From Paenibacillus sp. G2S3 (GTDB taxonomy: Bacteria; Bacillota; Bacilli; Paenibacillales; Paenibacillaceae): a DNA stretch of 64,000 nt. Made by a program: the position numbers and the translations under genes. The notes beneath the pieces are model-generated. The model was not told the DNA's origin. It was given only the letters and a program-made list of their open reading frames with translations, and did not search any database. Shown in pieces: positions 52,148 to 61,827 of the stretch (position 1 is its first letter; every line of letters starts with the position of its first letter). The stretch is from positions 6,634,001-6,698,000 of the forward strand of contig NZ_CP126095.1 in assembly GCF_030123105.1 (NCBI RefSeq), in the 5' to 3' direction.

Positions 52148-52622
52148 CAACTTCTTTTTCTTCAGGTGATAGGACATACTGTGATTCACCATTCTGCATA
52201 GGTTTAGAATAAATGTAAGAATTCTCACGATTATGAAGACTAGTTAATACAATACCACTGCTGTTATCATCCAGTATAGCGACTGAGAAACTCAAATCAT
52301 TGCCACGTTCACCGAAGGCGTTATAACGCTTCAGCGCAATATTGGACTTCATGCCACGTATTCTAGTTTGAGTAGCTTCTAATACGGCTTTTTGCTCACG
52401 TTGTTCTTCTTCCAGCATGTCGCTTTGGTTCTTCAGATCAATCAGAAGGCCTTCCAGATCCTCCACACCGCTCCCAGCCATCATGGCCTCATATTTACGC
52501 CGCATTGCACGTAGCTTAGCCCCCTGGGCGATCACAGTGATTACCAGTACCAACATAATTACTGTAAAAGCAAACACAAACCACTGCAACTGCTCACTAA
52601 TTAATTGATTTAATTCAGACAT
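52122..52622 (-). CDS. DUF4446 family membrane protein
   Basis: A 166-residue protein with an N-terminal helix (FVFAFTVIMLVLVITVIAQG), a coiled coil (DLKNQSDMLEEEQREQKAVL) and a C-terminal domain with RYNAFGERGNDLSFSVAILD typical of DUF4446. It is conserved in this oriC cluster; its function is unknown. I place the start at ATG 52622 behind AAAGGATGG; an ATG at 52646 is also possible and overlaps the preceding gene. Confidence 0.9.
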   Translation of the reverse strand: MSELNQLISEQLQWFVFAFTVIMLVLVITVIAQGAKLRAMRRKYEAMMAGSGVEDLEGLLIDLKNQSDMLEEEQREQKAVLEATQTRIRGMKSNIALKRYNAFGERGNDLSFSVAILDDNSSGIVLTSLHNRENSYIYSKPMQNGESQYVLSPEEKEVVTLALQRT

Positions 52623-52642
52623 GAATGGACCATCCTTTTTAT

Positions 52643-53803
52643 TCATCTGCTGCGGGCATTGCCATATAACTCATCCATAGCAGCCAGCATTCTGCTTATA
52701 TTATGCTCTGTCGTATCTACACCTACACTTGCCCGAACAGCACCACTCTCTAGCGTGTCAACAGCCTTATGTGCCAAAGGGGTACAATGCATACCCGCTC
52801 TGACCGCTATTTTATACTCACGATCTAGACGATGAGCAATATTCGCCGATTCTTCTCCATCCACTACAAACGATACAATACCAGTTCTTGGCGCCCCTAG
52901 TGAGGGTCCTAATAGTCTAATGCCTGGGATGTGGGACAACCCCTCCATTAGCCTTTGAGTTAATGCCCATTCTTTTTCATGAATCATGCTTATCCCTAAA
53001 GATTGTACCTTTTGAACACCTGCTAGTAAACCGGCAATCCCTACCGTATTTTGCGTCCCTGCTTCATACCGATCTGGACGAACAGAGGGCTGTTCAATAT
53101 TTTCAGATTGACTACCTGTCCCTCCATACATTAAGGGTTCAAGATCCAAATCAGGTGATATATAAAGTCCGCCAGTTCCTTGTGGTCCAAGTAGCCCTTT
53201 ATGCCCCGGAAAAGCCAATAAGTCGATATTCATTTTTTTAACATCAATATCAAGTGAGCCTGCGCTTTGAGCTGCATCCACTAGAAACACAGCACCATGC
53301 GATTTAACGATATCGCCAATATCACCGATAGGCAGTATACTTCCTAATAAATTAGAGCTGTGATTACAAATCACCATTTTGGTATTCGGCTGGAAAGCAT
53401 TTTTGAGTTCTTGTAAATCCAATTGCCCTTCACGATCCACTTTTAGATAATCAACTTCTATCCCTAGTGTCTTACGCAAGTATTCCAGCGGTCGCCTCAC
53501 AGAATTATGTTCTGTCATCGTTGAAATCACGTGATCTCCCGCTTTAAGCGTCCCTCTGATCCCCATATTCAAACTCATCGTAGTATTATGGGTAAAAGCT
53601 ATATTTTGCGCATTAGATACACCGAACAACCCAGCCAGTACATTTCGCGTCCTTACTAACACTCGGCCGCTCCCCATCGCCAGCGAGTAATTACCTCTGC
53701 CAGCATTTGCTCCTGACTGTAGAGCATTTACCATCGCAGTTGCAACCTCAGGTGGTTTAGGCCACGAGGTAGCCGCATGATCCAGATATACGAAGTCTTC
53801 CAT
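52643..53803 (-). CDS. Class V aminotransferase, cysteine desulfurase-like
   Basis: A 386-residue pyridoxal-phosphate enzyme. HNTTMSLNMGIRG and VDAAQSAGSLDIDV line the cofactor site, FPGHKGLLGPQGTG holds the Schiff-base Lys, and AGMHCTPLAHKAVDTL supplies a Cys in the position used by group II (SufS/CsdA-like) desulfurases. It lies in the conserved spo0J-yyaC interval. Confidence 0.9.
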   Translation of the reverse strand: MEDFVYLDHAATSWPKPPEVATAMVNALQSGANAGRGNYSLAMGSGRVLVRTRNVLAGLFGVSNAQNIAFTHNTTMSLNMGIRGTLKAGDHVISTMTEHNSVRRPLEYLRKTLGIEVDYLKVDREGQLDLQELKNAFQPNTKMVICNHSSNLLGSILPIGDIGDIVKSHGAVFLVDAAQSAGSLDIDVKKMNIDLLAFPGHKGLLGPQGTGGLYISPDLDLEPLMYGGTGSQSENIEQPSVRPDRYEAGTQNTVGIAGLLAGVQKVQSLGISMIHEKEWALTQRLMEGLSHIPGIRLLGPSLGAPRTGIVSFVVDGEESANIAHRLDREYKIAVRAGMHCTPLAHKAVDTLESGAVRASVGVDTTEHNISRMLAAMDELYGNARSR

Positions 53804-53846
53804 AACCCCGCTCCTCGTCTAATACCCGTTTTTTAATCAACTTATT

Positions 53847-53897
53847 CAAAAAAACATACCCCTAATTATCCGATTAAGGATATCTCAGGATATGTTC
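53847..53897 (-). terminator. Terminator of soj-spo0J
   Basis: On the minus strand AACATATCC and GGTATGTT close a stem with an inner CCTTAAT/ATTAGG, followed by U7. Confidence 0.75.
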
Positions 53898-53914
53898 TTG
53901 GCATAGATACCCAT

Positions 53915-54757
53915 TTAGTTACCCAATAATTCCAACAATCTTTCTAAATCCTGAGCACTGTAGTAATTCAGTTCAATCTTCCCTTTTTCCTTGCCCTGTT
54001 TTATTTTCACCGTTGTTTTAAATCGTTCACGTAATACTTCTTCTACATTATCAATATAAGGATCACGTTTAACAACTTTGACTTTAACTCCGTTTGCAGG
54101 TTTTCGGTCCAAGTTCTTCACTGTTTCTTCTAGCTCTCTTACACTCCACTGTTGTTCCACGCATTGTTCAGCCAGCTGTTTAATTACTTCCGGATCCTTC
54201 AAAGCAACAATTGCCCGCGCATGGCCCATTGACATTGTTCCACGTGAAACATATTCTTTTACTTCTTCAGGTAAAGAAAGCAATCTCAGGAAGTTAGCGA
54301 TGTGTGATCTGGACTTGCCTACCTTAAGCGAGAGTTCTTCCTGCGTTAGTGAAAACTGATCCATTAGGCCTTGGTAAGCCACTGCAATCTCCATTGCATT
54401 TAAGTTCTCGCGTTGCAAGTTCTCAATTAAGGCAATCTCCATAACCTGTTGATCACTAAGATTTCTAACTACTGCTGGGATTGTAGCTTTGCCACAATAT
54501 TGCGACGCCCGAAATCTGCGTTCGCCGGCAATGATCTCATACCCCTTCAATACGCTACGGACAATGATCGGCTGAATCACGCCATGTTGTCTGATAGATT
54601 CTGCCAGTTCTTGAATGGTCTCTTCATTAAAATCCTTACGTGGTTGATATGGATTAGCCCGTAGTTGAGCTAAGGGAATCTCAACTACCTTGTCATCTTC
54701 ATTAATAGATAAAGATGGAATCAACGCATCCAGACCTTTTCCTAAACGTTTACTCAT
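53915..54757 (-). CDS. spo0J: Chromosome-partitioning protein ParB/Spo0J
   Basis: A 280-residue CTP-dependent DNA clamp that loads at parS, spreads, recruits SMC and stimulates Soj. The CTPase motifs NPYQPRKDF and AGERRFRASQY and the helix-turn-helix KVGKSRSHIANFLRLLSLPE are present. The start overlaps soj by 8 bases. A perfect parS lies inside the gene (54236-54251). Confidence 0.97.
   Translation of the reverse strand: MSKRLGKGLDALIPSLSINEDDKVVEIPLAQLRANPYQPRKDFNEETIQELAESIRQHGVIQPIIVRSVLKGYEIIAGERRFRASQYCGKATIPAVVRNLSDQQVMEIALIENLQRENLNAMEIAVAYQGLMDQFSLTQEELSLKVGKSRSHIANFLRLLSLPEEVKEYVSRGTMSMGHARAIVALKDPEVIKQLAEQCVEQQWSVRELEETVKNLDRKPANGVKVKVVKRDPYIDNVEEVLRERFKTTVKIKQGKEKGKIELNYYSAQDLERLLELLGN
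54236..54251. promoter_or_regulatory. parS site in spo0J
   Basis: TGTTCCACGTGAAACA matches the 16-base consensus TGTTNCACGTGAAACA exactly. Confidence 0.96.
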
Positions 54758-55511
54758 AAGAAATCACTTCCTTTGCCAACTCTAAATACACTTCCGCTCC
54801 TTTAGAGCGAGGATCATAAGTGATAATGGATTGTCCATGGGAAGGCGCTTCACTTAACCGGACATTCCGAGGAATAATCGTTCTATATACTTTTTCTTGG
54901 AAATACTTCTTAACCTCTTCTATCACCTGGATTCCCAGATTGGTCCGGGCATCAAGCATAGTCAATAATACTCCCTCTATCTTCAGATGCGGGTTGAGAT
55001 TCTTTTGCACCAGACGAACTGTGTTTAAAAGCTGACTCAAGCCCTCAAGTGCATAATACTCACACTGGATCGGGATGATTACTGAATCCGCTGCCGTAAG
55101 AGAATTGATTGTTAAAATGCCAAGCGAAGGAGGACAATCAATAATAATATAATCATAATTGTTTTTAACGGCATTTAGGGCCTTCTTTAGCTTTAGCTCT
55201 CTGGAAATCGTCGATACCAACTCGATCTCCGCGCCTGCTAATTGAATGGTCGCCGGAATGATATGCAGTCCTTCATTTTGAGTTTCCAGTATGGTTTCTA
55301 GAGGATTTACCTCATTTATAAGAATGTCATATATACAATTCGCCACGTCCGCCTTGTTGACGCCAACGCCGCTAGTAGTGTTACCTTGAGGATCGATATC
55401 AACTAGAAGCACTCTTTTTCCTAATGTAGCCATACCGGCACCTAGGTTCACGGAGGTAGTTGTTTTACCGACACCGCCTTTTTGATTTGCTATGGCAATA
55501 ATCTTGGACAC
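54750..55511 (-). CDS. soj: Chromosome-partitioning ATPase ParA/Soj
   Basis: A 253-residue Walker-type ATPase. AIANQKGGVGKTTTSVNLGA is the deviant Walker A motif, VLLVDIDPQGNTTSG and YIIIDCPPSLG follow. It acts with Spo0J in origin segregation and regulates DnaA. The start is GTG 55511, five bases after GAGGTGA. Confidence 0.97.
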   Translation of the reverse strand: MSKIIAIANQKGGVGKTTTSVNLGAGMATLGKRVLLVDIDPQGNTTSGVGVNKADVANCIYDILINEVNPLETILETQNEGLHIIPATIQLAGAEIELVSTISRELKLKKALNAVKNNYDYIIIDCPPSLGILTINSLTAADSVIIPIQCEYYALEGLSQLLNTVRLVQKNLNPHLKIEGVLLTMLDARTNLGIQVIEEVKKYFQEKVYRTIIPRNVRLSEAPSHGQSIITYDPRSKGAEVYLELAKEVISYE

Positions 55512-55672
55512 TTATTTCACCTCGAATAGTTAGGAAGAATCTTCTCGTAGATCGCAAGTACAAATGTTCCTGACGCTGATATAACGTCACACTTTATGAA
55601 GAATATAGACAACTATTATATACTGGAGCTTTAAATTATAGGCCTGGCCAACACATCCCGGTTCTAGCCACA

Positions 55673-55706
55673 CTAAAGGCGGCCAATCACCTCAAGGCCG
55701 CCTTTA
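55673..55706 (-). terminator. Hairpin between noc and soj
   Basis: CTAAAGGCGGCC and GGCCGCCTTTAG are perfect 12-bp arms. The T tract is weak (CTTTTG), so termination efficiency is uncertain. Confidence 0.65.
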
Positions 55707-55720
55707 GCTTTTGAAACAAT

Positions 55721-56536
55721 TTATCTTTTGGGGATTTGGATTACAATCTCGTAATGGTCACCACGGTCATTTTCTGACGTTTTGATTTCCATCCCTGAGC
55801 CTGACACCATATCAATAGATTGACGAATTGTATTAAGAGCTAGACGAACATCCTTGGTATAAGAGACCCGCTTTGATTTTTTAGTTTGTGAGACTTGTTT
55901 GTAGAAAGCAATACGAGCTTCTGTTTGTTTAACATTTAAACCTTTTGAAATGATCTCTGCCAACACTTTCAGTTGCATCTCCACACTATCGAGTGATAAT
56001 AATGAACGTGCATGTCTTTCAGAAATGTGACGCTCCATTAATGCCGTCTTAACCTCTTCAGGTAAATTAAGTAAACGAATTTTATTAGCTATGGTAGACT
56101 GACTTTTGCCTAGTCGTTGTGCTAAGCTTTCTTGCGTCAATTGATGAAGATCAATTAACTTTTGATAAGCAACAGCTTCTTCAATAGAGGTCAAGCCTTC
56201 ACGCTGTAAGTTTTCTATAAGCGCAATAGATGCGGCCTGTGAATCATTGAATTCACGAACAATGGCTGGAATCGTCTCTAAACCAAGCTTTTTGACCGCA
56301 CGCCAGCGTCGTTCACCTGCGATGATCTCGTACACGGAATCTCGCATGCGTACAACTATGGGTTGAATGACCCCGTGAGTTTTAATCGTCTGGCACAACT
56401 CATCGATCTTGTCGTCATCGAATATCGTCCGTGGTTGGTAAGGACTGCTAATGACCTCATGAACTGGTATTTGTTTAATTTCTTCTCCGCTGCTCCGCTC
56501 GGTAAATCCAAATAGCTTGGTAAATTGTTCTTTCAT
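55721..56536 (-). CDS. noc: Nucleoid occlusion protein Noc
   Basis: A ParB-related CTP switch of about 271 residues that blocks Z-ring assembly over the nucleoid. MKEQFTKLFGFTERS resembles the amphipathic membrane-targeting N-terminus of Bacillus Noc. Then come SSPYQPRTIF, AGERRWRAVKKL and RLGKSQSTIANKIRLLNLPE. I place the start at ATG 56536, since this gives the Noc-type N-terminus; ATG 56545 and GTG 56551 are also in frame. Confidence 0.93.
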   Translation of the reverse strand: MKEQFTKLFGFTERSSGEEIKQIPVHEVISSPYQPRTIFDDDKIDELCQTIKTHGVIQPIVVRMRDSVYEIIAGERRWRAVKKLGLETIPAIVREFNDSQAASIALIENLQREGLTSIEEAVAYQKLIDLHQLTQESLAQRLGKSQSTIANKIRLLNLPEEVKTALMERHISERHARSLLSLDSVEMQLKVLAEIISKGLNVKQTEARIAFYKQVSQTKKSKRVSYTKDVRLALNTIRQSIDMVSGSGMEIKTSENDRGDHYEIVIQIPKR

Positions 56537-56874
56537 TCCGTTCATAACCACCTAATTTCGTTATAGTACGATCTTCTTGACCTTCTTCTCGGAAAGCGTA
56601 TCGTACAGCAATAAAAAACATTCTGATATTATGAAATGGCCTGCAGCTATCAGGCATCATAATCTCTCCTTCTTTCGAACAAGAGTACAGAGAAGGAGTT
56701 ATATACAAAATTAAAAGTCTACTATGCTATTCTATCACTTTTCTCTACATAATCATATTCTCCGTAAAGACCTATTTTTCCTGCATTTTCATAATGATAG
56801 TCACTCAATAAACATATCAATTTAGTTTATCTTTTAATTAAAGTTCATTTCTTCTCGTACTCGCGATTTTCCAC

Positions 56875-56913
56875 AAAAAAAGGTCATCCTCCTTTCTCAA
56901 AGAGGATGACCTT
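56875..56913 (-). terminator. Terminator of rsmG
   Basis: AAGGTCATCCTC (56880-56891) pairs with GAGGATGACCTT (56902-56913), followed on the minus strand by U7. Confidence 0.92.
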
Positions 56914-56935
56914 AATCTTATTTGCCAATATATAA

Positions 56936-56951
56936 TGTTTCACGTGAAACA
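56936..56951. promoter_or_regulatory. parS site after rsmG
   Basis: TGTTTCACGTGAAACA, a perfect palindrome and exact match to the parS consensus, ends one base before the rsmG stop codon. Confidence 0.97.
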
Positions 56952-57677
56952 TTATTTGATAAGTGGTGTTTTGGCAGGAATTCCCGCTTTTCGCGGATAC
57001 TTAGCGGGAGTAGCGCCTGTCTTACGAATAATGACAATATGTCGCGCCGACTCTTCCACGGGTAAGCTGAAAGATTCTACTTTGCCGAGTTGAGCACGAA
57101 GTTCCTTTAAGCTGTACTTTGCCTCACCTAATTCTTCAGAAGGATCGCTTCCCTTCATGGCAGCGAAAACTCCATCCTTACGTGTAAAAGGAAGACAAAA
57201 TTCATTCAACAAGGATAATCTTGCCACCGCACGCGCAGTCACCAAATCATAGGCATCACGATGCTTGAATTGCCGGGCAATATCCTCCGCACGACCATGA
57301 ATCAATTGCACATCCGTTAATTTCAACGTAGTACAGACATGCTGTAGAAAAGAGATCCTTTTACTCAGTGAATCAATGATCGTCAGCTTCATATGTGGAA
57401 AACAAATTTTAAGCGGAATGCCTGGAAAGCCGGCTCCCGAACCGATATCTGCCAGATTGTTTATCTCATTGATATTAAGGAAAAAAGCTAGAGAGATCGA
57501 ATCATAAAAATGTTTCGTGTAAACCTGCTCGCGCTCTGTTATTCCGGTGAGATTCATTTTTTCATTCCAAGATACGAGTTCTTTATAGTAGAGATCGAAT
57601 TGCTCCAATTGTTCTGCTGAAAGAGTAATACCTCGTTCTTGTAACAGCTGTGTGAATTGAATTTCCGTATTATCCAT
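56952..57677 (-). CDS. rsmG: 16S rRNA (guanine-527-N7)-methyltransferase RsmG
   Basis: A 241-residue enzyme (GidB) that methylates G527 of 16S rRNA. NLADIGSGAGFPGIPLKI is the S-adenosylmethionine loop and DLVTARAVARLSLLNEFCLP the downstream core. Loss of the family gives low-level streptomycin resistance elsewhere. It lies 3 bases after mnmG. Confidence 0.97.
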   Translation of the reverse strand: MDNTEIQFTQLLQERGITLSAEQLEQFDLYYKELVSWNEKMNLTGITEREQVYTKHFYDSISLAFFLNINEINNLADIGSGAGFPGIPLKICFPHMKLTIIDSLSKRISFLQHVCTTLKLTDVQLIHGRAEDIARQFKHRDAYDLVTARAVARLSLLNEFCLPFTRKDGVFAAMKGSDPSEELGEAKYSLKELRAQLGKVESFSLPVEESARHIVIIRKTGATPAKYPRKAGIPAKTPLIK

Positions 57678-57680
57678 AGA

Positions 57681-59567
57681 TTATCCTTTCGCCGCGGTTA
57701 CCCGGTTGTAATGCTCCAGATATACGAGAAGAATGGAAATATCGGCTGGTGTGACTCCCGCAATCCGAGAAGCCTGCCCGATAGAGATCGGACGGATCTT
57801 GGACAGCTTCTGCCGTGCTTCCATAGCTAATCCATGAATCTCATTATAATTGATGTCATCTGGAATTTTCTTCTTCTCCATCTTTTGCAGGCGCTCCACA
57901 TGTTGAAGCTGTTTTTCGATATATCCAGCATATTTAATTTGGATTTCCACTTGCTCCTTCATTTCTGCATCCAGCATCTCCGGTGACGGCGAGACTTGAT
58001 CTACGAAGCTATATACAAGCTCCGGACGACGCATGAGAACAAGCAAATTACTGCCGTCTACAATAGGTGCCGAATCATATTGCGCTAGTACATGGTTTAC
58101 CTCAACAGGTTTAACCTTTGTCTCTTGCAGACGAGCAATTTCACGCTCCACCCGTTCTTTTTTATCCGTGAAGTTATCGAAACGTTCTTGTGTGATCAAA
58201 CCAATGTCATAACCAATAGGTGTAAGTCTTAGATCTGCATTGTCATGGCGAAGCAACAAACGATATTCCGCACGTGAAGTAAGCAGACGGTAAGGTTCAT
58301 TAGTGCCCTTAGTCACGAGATCATCAATGAGTACACCAATGTATCCCTGTGAACGATCTAAGATTACGGGTTCTTTGTCTTGCACTTTACGAGCTGCATT
58401 AATTCCAGCCATTACACCTTGGCCAGCTGCTTCTTCATAACCGGAAGTACCATTGATTTGTCCAGCAGTGAATAGACCTGGTAGACGTTTAGTTTCAAGA
58501 GATGGCCATAGCTGTGTAGGAACCATTGCATCATATTCAATAGCATAGCCATTACGCATCATCTCTACCTTTTCCATACCAGGGATGGAACGCAGAATCG
58601 CTAGCTGTACATCCTCAGGAAGACTAGTCGACAGACCTTGTACATAGTATTCCGATGTATTTTTTCCCTCTGGCTCTAAAAAGATCTGATGCTTAGATTT
58701 ATCACTAAATCTTACTACTTTATCTTCAATAGATGGGCAATAACGTGGACCTGTTCCTTCAATAATACCCGTAAACATCGGCGCACGATGAAGGTTGTCA
58801 TTAATAATCTGATGAGTAACCTCAGAGGTATAAGTTAACCAACAAGGAAGCTGTTCATTGTCGGATGATTTCGTCTCAAACGAAAAGAATTTAGGTGCAT
58901 CGTCGCCGGGCTGAATTTCTGTCTTCGAGAAATCGATCGTATCACGATGTACACGTGGTGGCGTACCGGTTTTAAAACGCACCAATTCAAAGCCAAGCTC
59001 CCGCAAATTCTCAGATAGCTTCACTGATGGCTGCTGATTGTTAGGTCCACTCTCATATGTGAGCTCACCCATGATCACTTTACCACGCAGGTAAGTACCT
59101 GTGGTCAGGATAACTGTCTTACTATGGTATTCTGTTCCTGTCTTCGTAACAACACCCGCACAACGTCCATCTTCAACGATTAAACGCTCAACCATCCCTT
59201 GACGAAGCGTCAAATTAGGTGTTTTCTCCATCGTTTCCTTCATTGTATGTTGGTACAGGAACTTATCAGCTTGTGCACGCAATGCGTGCACAGCAGGTCC
59301 CTTCCCTGTGTTAAGCATACGAAGCTGAATAAAAGTCTTATCTATATTACGGCCCATTTCTCCGCCTAGCGCATCAATCTCACGCACTACATGTCCTTTG
59401 GCAGGTCCGCCTATGGACGGATTGCAGGGCATGAATGCAACCATATCCAGGTTAATTGTGATCATCAACGTGCTGCAGCCCATCCGTGCTGACGCTAGAG
59501 CTGCCTCGCAACCGGCATGACCGGCGCCAATGACGATTACGTCATAGTTGCCTCCATCATAACTCAT
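57681..59567 (-). CDS. mnmG: tRNA uridine-5-carboxymethylaminomethyl modification enzyme MnmG (GidA)
   Basis: A 628-residue FAD enzyme acting with MnmE on wobble uridine 34. [21 protein letters not shown] is the FAD site, [20 protein letters not shown] the conserved Cys-containing loop, and [20 protein letters not shown] the last FAD segment. Length is standard. Confidence 0.97.
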   Translation of the reverse strand: MSYDGGNYDVIVIGAGHAGCEAALASARMGCSTLMITINLDMVAFMPCNPSIGGPAKGHVVREIDALGGEMGRNIDKTFIQLRMLNTGKGPAVHALRAQADKFLYQHTMKETMEKTPNLTLRQGMVERLIVEDGRCAGVVTKTGTEYHSKTVILTTGTYLRGKVIMGELTYESGPNNQQPSVKLSENLRELGFELVRFKTGTPPRVHRDTIDFSKTEIQPGDDAPKFFSFETKSSDNEQLPCWLTYTSEVTHQIINDNLHRAPMFTGIIEGTGPRYCPSIEDKVVRFSDKSKHQIFLEPEGKNTSEYYVQGLSTSLPEDVQLAILRSIPGMEKVEMMRNGYAIEYDAMVPTQLWPSLETKRLPGLFTAGQINGTSGYEEAAGQGVMAGINAARKVQDKEPVILDRSQGYIGVLIDDLVTKGTNEPYRLLTSRAEYRLLLRHDNADLRLTPIGYDIGLITQERFDNFTDKKERVEREIARLQETKVKPVEVNHVLAQYDSAPIVDGSNLLVLMRRPELVYSFVDQVSPSPEMLDAEMKEQVEIQIKYAGYIEKQLQHVERLQKMEKKKIPDDINYNEIHGLAMEARQKLSKIRPISIGQASRIAGVTPADISILLVYLEHYNRVTAAKG

Positions 59568-59606
59568 GTCCTGTTTCCCCCTAATTGTTATATTAAAATG
59601 TAAAAC

Positions 59607-60983
59607 CTATTTTCCTAAACAAAATTGCGAGAATATTTGATCTAACAAAGAGTCTGCTGCTGTATCACCAATAATTTCACCAAGCTGTTCCCATGCTAGC
59701 CGTACATCGATTTGAATCAGATCAATTGGAATGTACTGTTCCGCCGCATCATATGCATCCTGTAGTGATTTATAGGCTTTTTTAAGCAATGCAATATGTC
59801 TCACATTACTTACATATGTCAAGTCACCCGATTCCAGCTTTCCACCAAAAAAGAGTGTCGAAATGGCATCTTCAAGTTTGTCTAGACCTTCCTCTTCCAG
59901 AACGGACATCGGTACGATGTTGGCCTCCTCAAAGAATGAGAGCAACTTATCCTTATCCAGTTTGGACGGTAAGTCCATTTTATTCATGATCACTAGGCAT
60001 TGTCTACCGTGGATTTGTTCCATCAATGCCAATTCATCCTCATGCAGCTCTTCATTAGCATTAAGCACAAGTAGAATCAGATCTGCATCACTAACTGCCG
60101 CCTTGGAACGTTCTACGCCAATCTTCTCCACTACATCGATCGTTTCACGAATTCCCGCCGTATCAAGCAGCTTAAGCGGAATGTTATTTATCGTTATATA
60201 TTCTTCGATGACATCACGAGTTGTTCCTGGAATATCCGTTACAATCGCTTTGTTATCACGTGCTAATGCATTCAGTAATGAAGATTTACCAACGTTGGGG
60301 CGACCGACTATAGCCGTCGTTATTCCCTCACGAAGAATTTTTCCTTCATTAGATGTCTTAAGAAGCTTTGTGATTCCTTCCATCACTTCACTGCTTTTAT
60401 CCTTAATAAATTCAGCCGTCATGGATTCTACATCATGCTCTGGATAATCTATATTCACTTCGATATGAGCCAGCATCTCAATAAGTGTATGGCGCAAAGC
60501 ATGAATTCGATCCGATAAGGATCCACTGACCTGCTTTAAAGCCACAGAAAACGCGCGATCGGACTTGGAGCGAATGAGATCAATAACCGCCTCAGCCTGT
60601 GATAAATCAATACGTCCGCCCAAGAAAGCACGCTTGGTGAACTCACCTGGCTCGGCTAACCTTATCTCCTGCTGAAGAAGTAAATCCATCACCCTTCTTA
60701 CAGAGATTATACCACCATGAGCACTGATCTCTACTACATCCTCGGTCGTAAAAGAACGTGGGCCCTTCATTACGGTTACTAGTACTTCTTCCATCTTCTC
60801 TCCGTTATCCGGACTAACGATATGTCCGTAATGAACGGTATGCGATTCCGCTTCAGTTAACGGAACTCGACTACGAAACAAAGGTGCCACTTGGGAAATA
60901 GCCTGCGGGCCACTTACCCGAATAATAGCAATTCCTCCCTCGCCTAATGCCGTCGATACGGCAGCAATGGTGTCACTAAGCAT
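59607..60983 (-). CDS. mnmE: tRNA modification GTPase MnmE (TrmE)
   Basis: A 458-residue GTPase. The N-terminal folate-binding domain (DTIAAVSTALGEGGIAIIRV) leads to a G domain with GRPNVGKSSLLNAL, DTAGI and NKMD, and the C-terminus ends CLGK, the CxGK motif. The start is ATG 60983, eight bases after GGGGTGA; a GTG twelve bases earlier is inside that site. Confidence 0.97.
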   Translation of the reverse strand: MLSDTIAAVSTALGEGGIAIIRVSGPQAISQVAPLFRSRVPLTEAESHTVHYGHIVSPDNGEKMEEVLVTVMKGPRSFTTEDVVEISAHGGIISVRRVMDLLLQQEIRLAEPGEFTKRAFLGGRIDLSQAEAVIDLIRSKSDRAFSVALKQVSGSLSDRIHALRHTLIEMLAHIEVNIDYPEHDVESMTAEFIKDKSSEVMEGITKLLKTSNEGKILREGITTAIVGRPNVGKSSLLNALARDNKAIVTDIPGTTRDVIEEYITINNIPLKLLDTAGIRETIDVVEKIGVERSKAAVSDADLILLVLNANEELHEDELALMEQIHGRQCLVIMNKMDLPSKLDKDKLLSFFEEANIVPMSVLEEEGLDKLEDAISTLFFGGKLESGDLTYVSNVRHIALLKKAYKSLQDAYDAAEQYIPIDLIQIDVRLAWEQLGEIIGDTAADSLLDQIFSQFCLGK

Positions 60984-61039
60984 GCTGTTTTTCACCCCAA
61001 AACCTATATTTTTTTGAATAGAAACGGTCTTATATTGTT

Positions 61040-61081
61040 AAAAAAGCAATGACCCCTTACATTGGTCAAGGAGTCATTGCA
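61040..61081 (-). terminator. Terminator of the rnpA-yidC-jag cluster
   Basis: On the minus strand GCAATGAC and GTCATTGC close a stem with inner CCTT/AAGG, followed by U6. Confidence 0.92.
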
Positions 61082-61092
61082 TCATATAGTCT

Positions 61093-61827
61093 TTACTTCA
61101 AAGTTATAACGACGCGGCGATTTGGCTCTTCGCCCTTACTAAGGGTATTCACTTGCCGATGATCCTGTAATCTGGAGTGAATAATTTTCCGCTCCTGAGG
61201 TGACATCGGCTCTAGTACTACCTCTTTACGAGTCCGAATGACACGACCGGCTAAACGATCAGCCAGCTCTTCGAGAGTTTTTTTACGCCGCTCACGGAAG
61301 TTCTCCGCATCTAGCACAAGCCGTATAAAACTGTCGGAGTAACGATTAGCTACGATGTTAGCCAAATACTGCAGAGCATCGAGAGTTTGTCCTCTTCTAC
61401 CAATCAACAGTCCCAAATCTGGACCTGATATCTGCAGAATCGTGGATTCCTTGGTGTGGACGATTTCGACTTCCACTTCGAGCCCCATGCTCTTAGCGAC
61501 ATCCACAATGAAATGAACGGCTTCTTGGTAAGCTTCCTCCACCGGTTGTCCGGAATCTTGGCGTGGCACACCGCCGTTAGCCTCCTGTTTGCTCTCTCTT
61601 GTTGACTGCTGAGGCAGTGACGGAGCACTCGCCGCTGATGCCGGTGCGGCTTCGGCTATCAAGGTTAATTCAACCTTGGCACCTTTCGCACCGATCAATC
61701 CCAGGAATCCTCTTGATGGCTGCTCAAGTACGTTGACCGTTACCCGGTCCTTTTGAACTCCAAGCTGGGTTAGTCCCCGTTCTACAGCTTCTTCAATGGT
61801 TTTCCCTGTTGCGACGACTTTGCTCAT
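61093..61827 (-). CDS. jag: RNA-binding protein Jag (KhpB/EloR)
   Basis: A 244-residue protein with an N-terminal Jag domain (GKTIEEAVERGLTQLGVQ), a linker, a KH domain with GRRGQTLDALQYLANIV, and a C-terminal R3H domain ending with NTLSKGEEPNRRVVI. It is coupled to yidC by a 4-base overlap. Jag/KhpB controls cell elongation and binds small RNAs in Firmicutes. Confidence 0.95.
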   Translation of the reverse strand: MSKVVATGKTIEEAVERGLTQLGVQKDRVTVNVLEQPSRGFLGLIGAKGAKVELTLIAEAAPASAASAPSLPQQSTRESKQEANGGVPRQDSGQPVEEAYQEAVHFIVDVAKSMGLEVEVEIVHTKESTILQISGPDLGLLIGRRGQTLDALQYLANIVANRYSDSFIRLVLDAENFRERRKKTLEELADRLAGRVIRTRKEVVLEPMSPQERKIIHSRLQDHRQVNTLSKGEEPNRRVVITLK

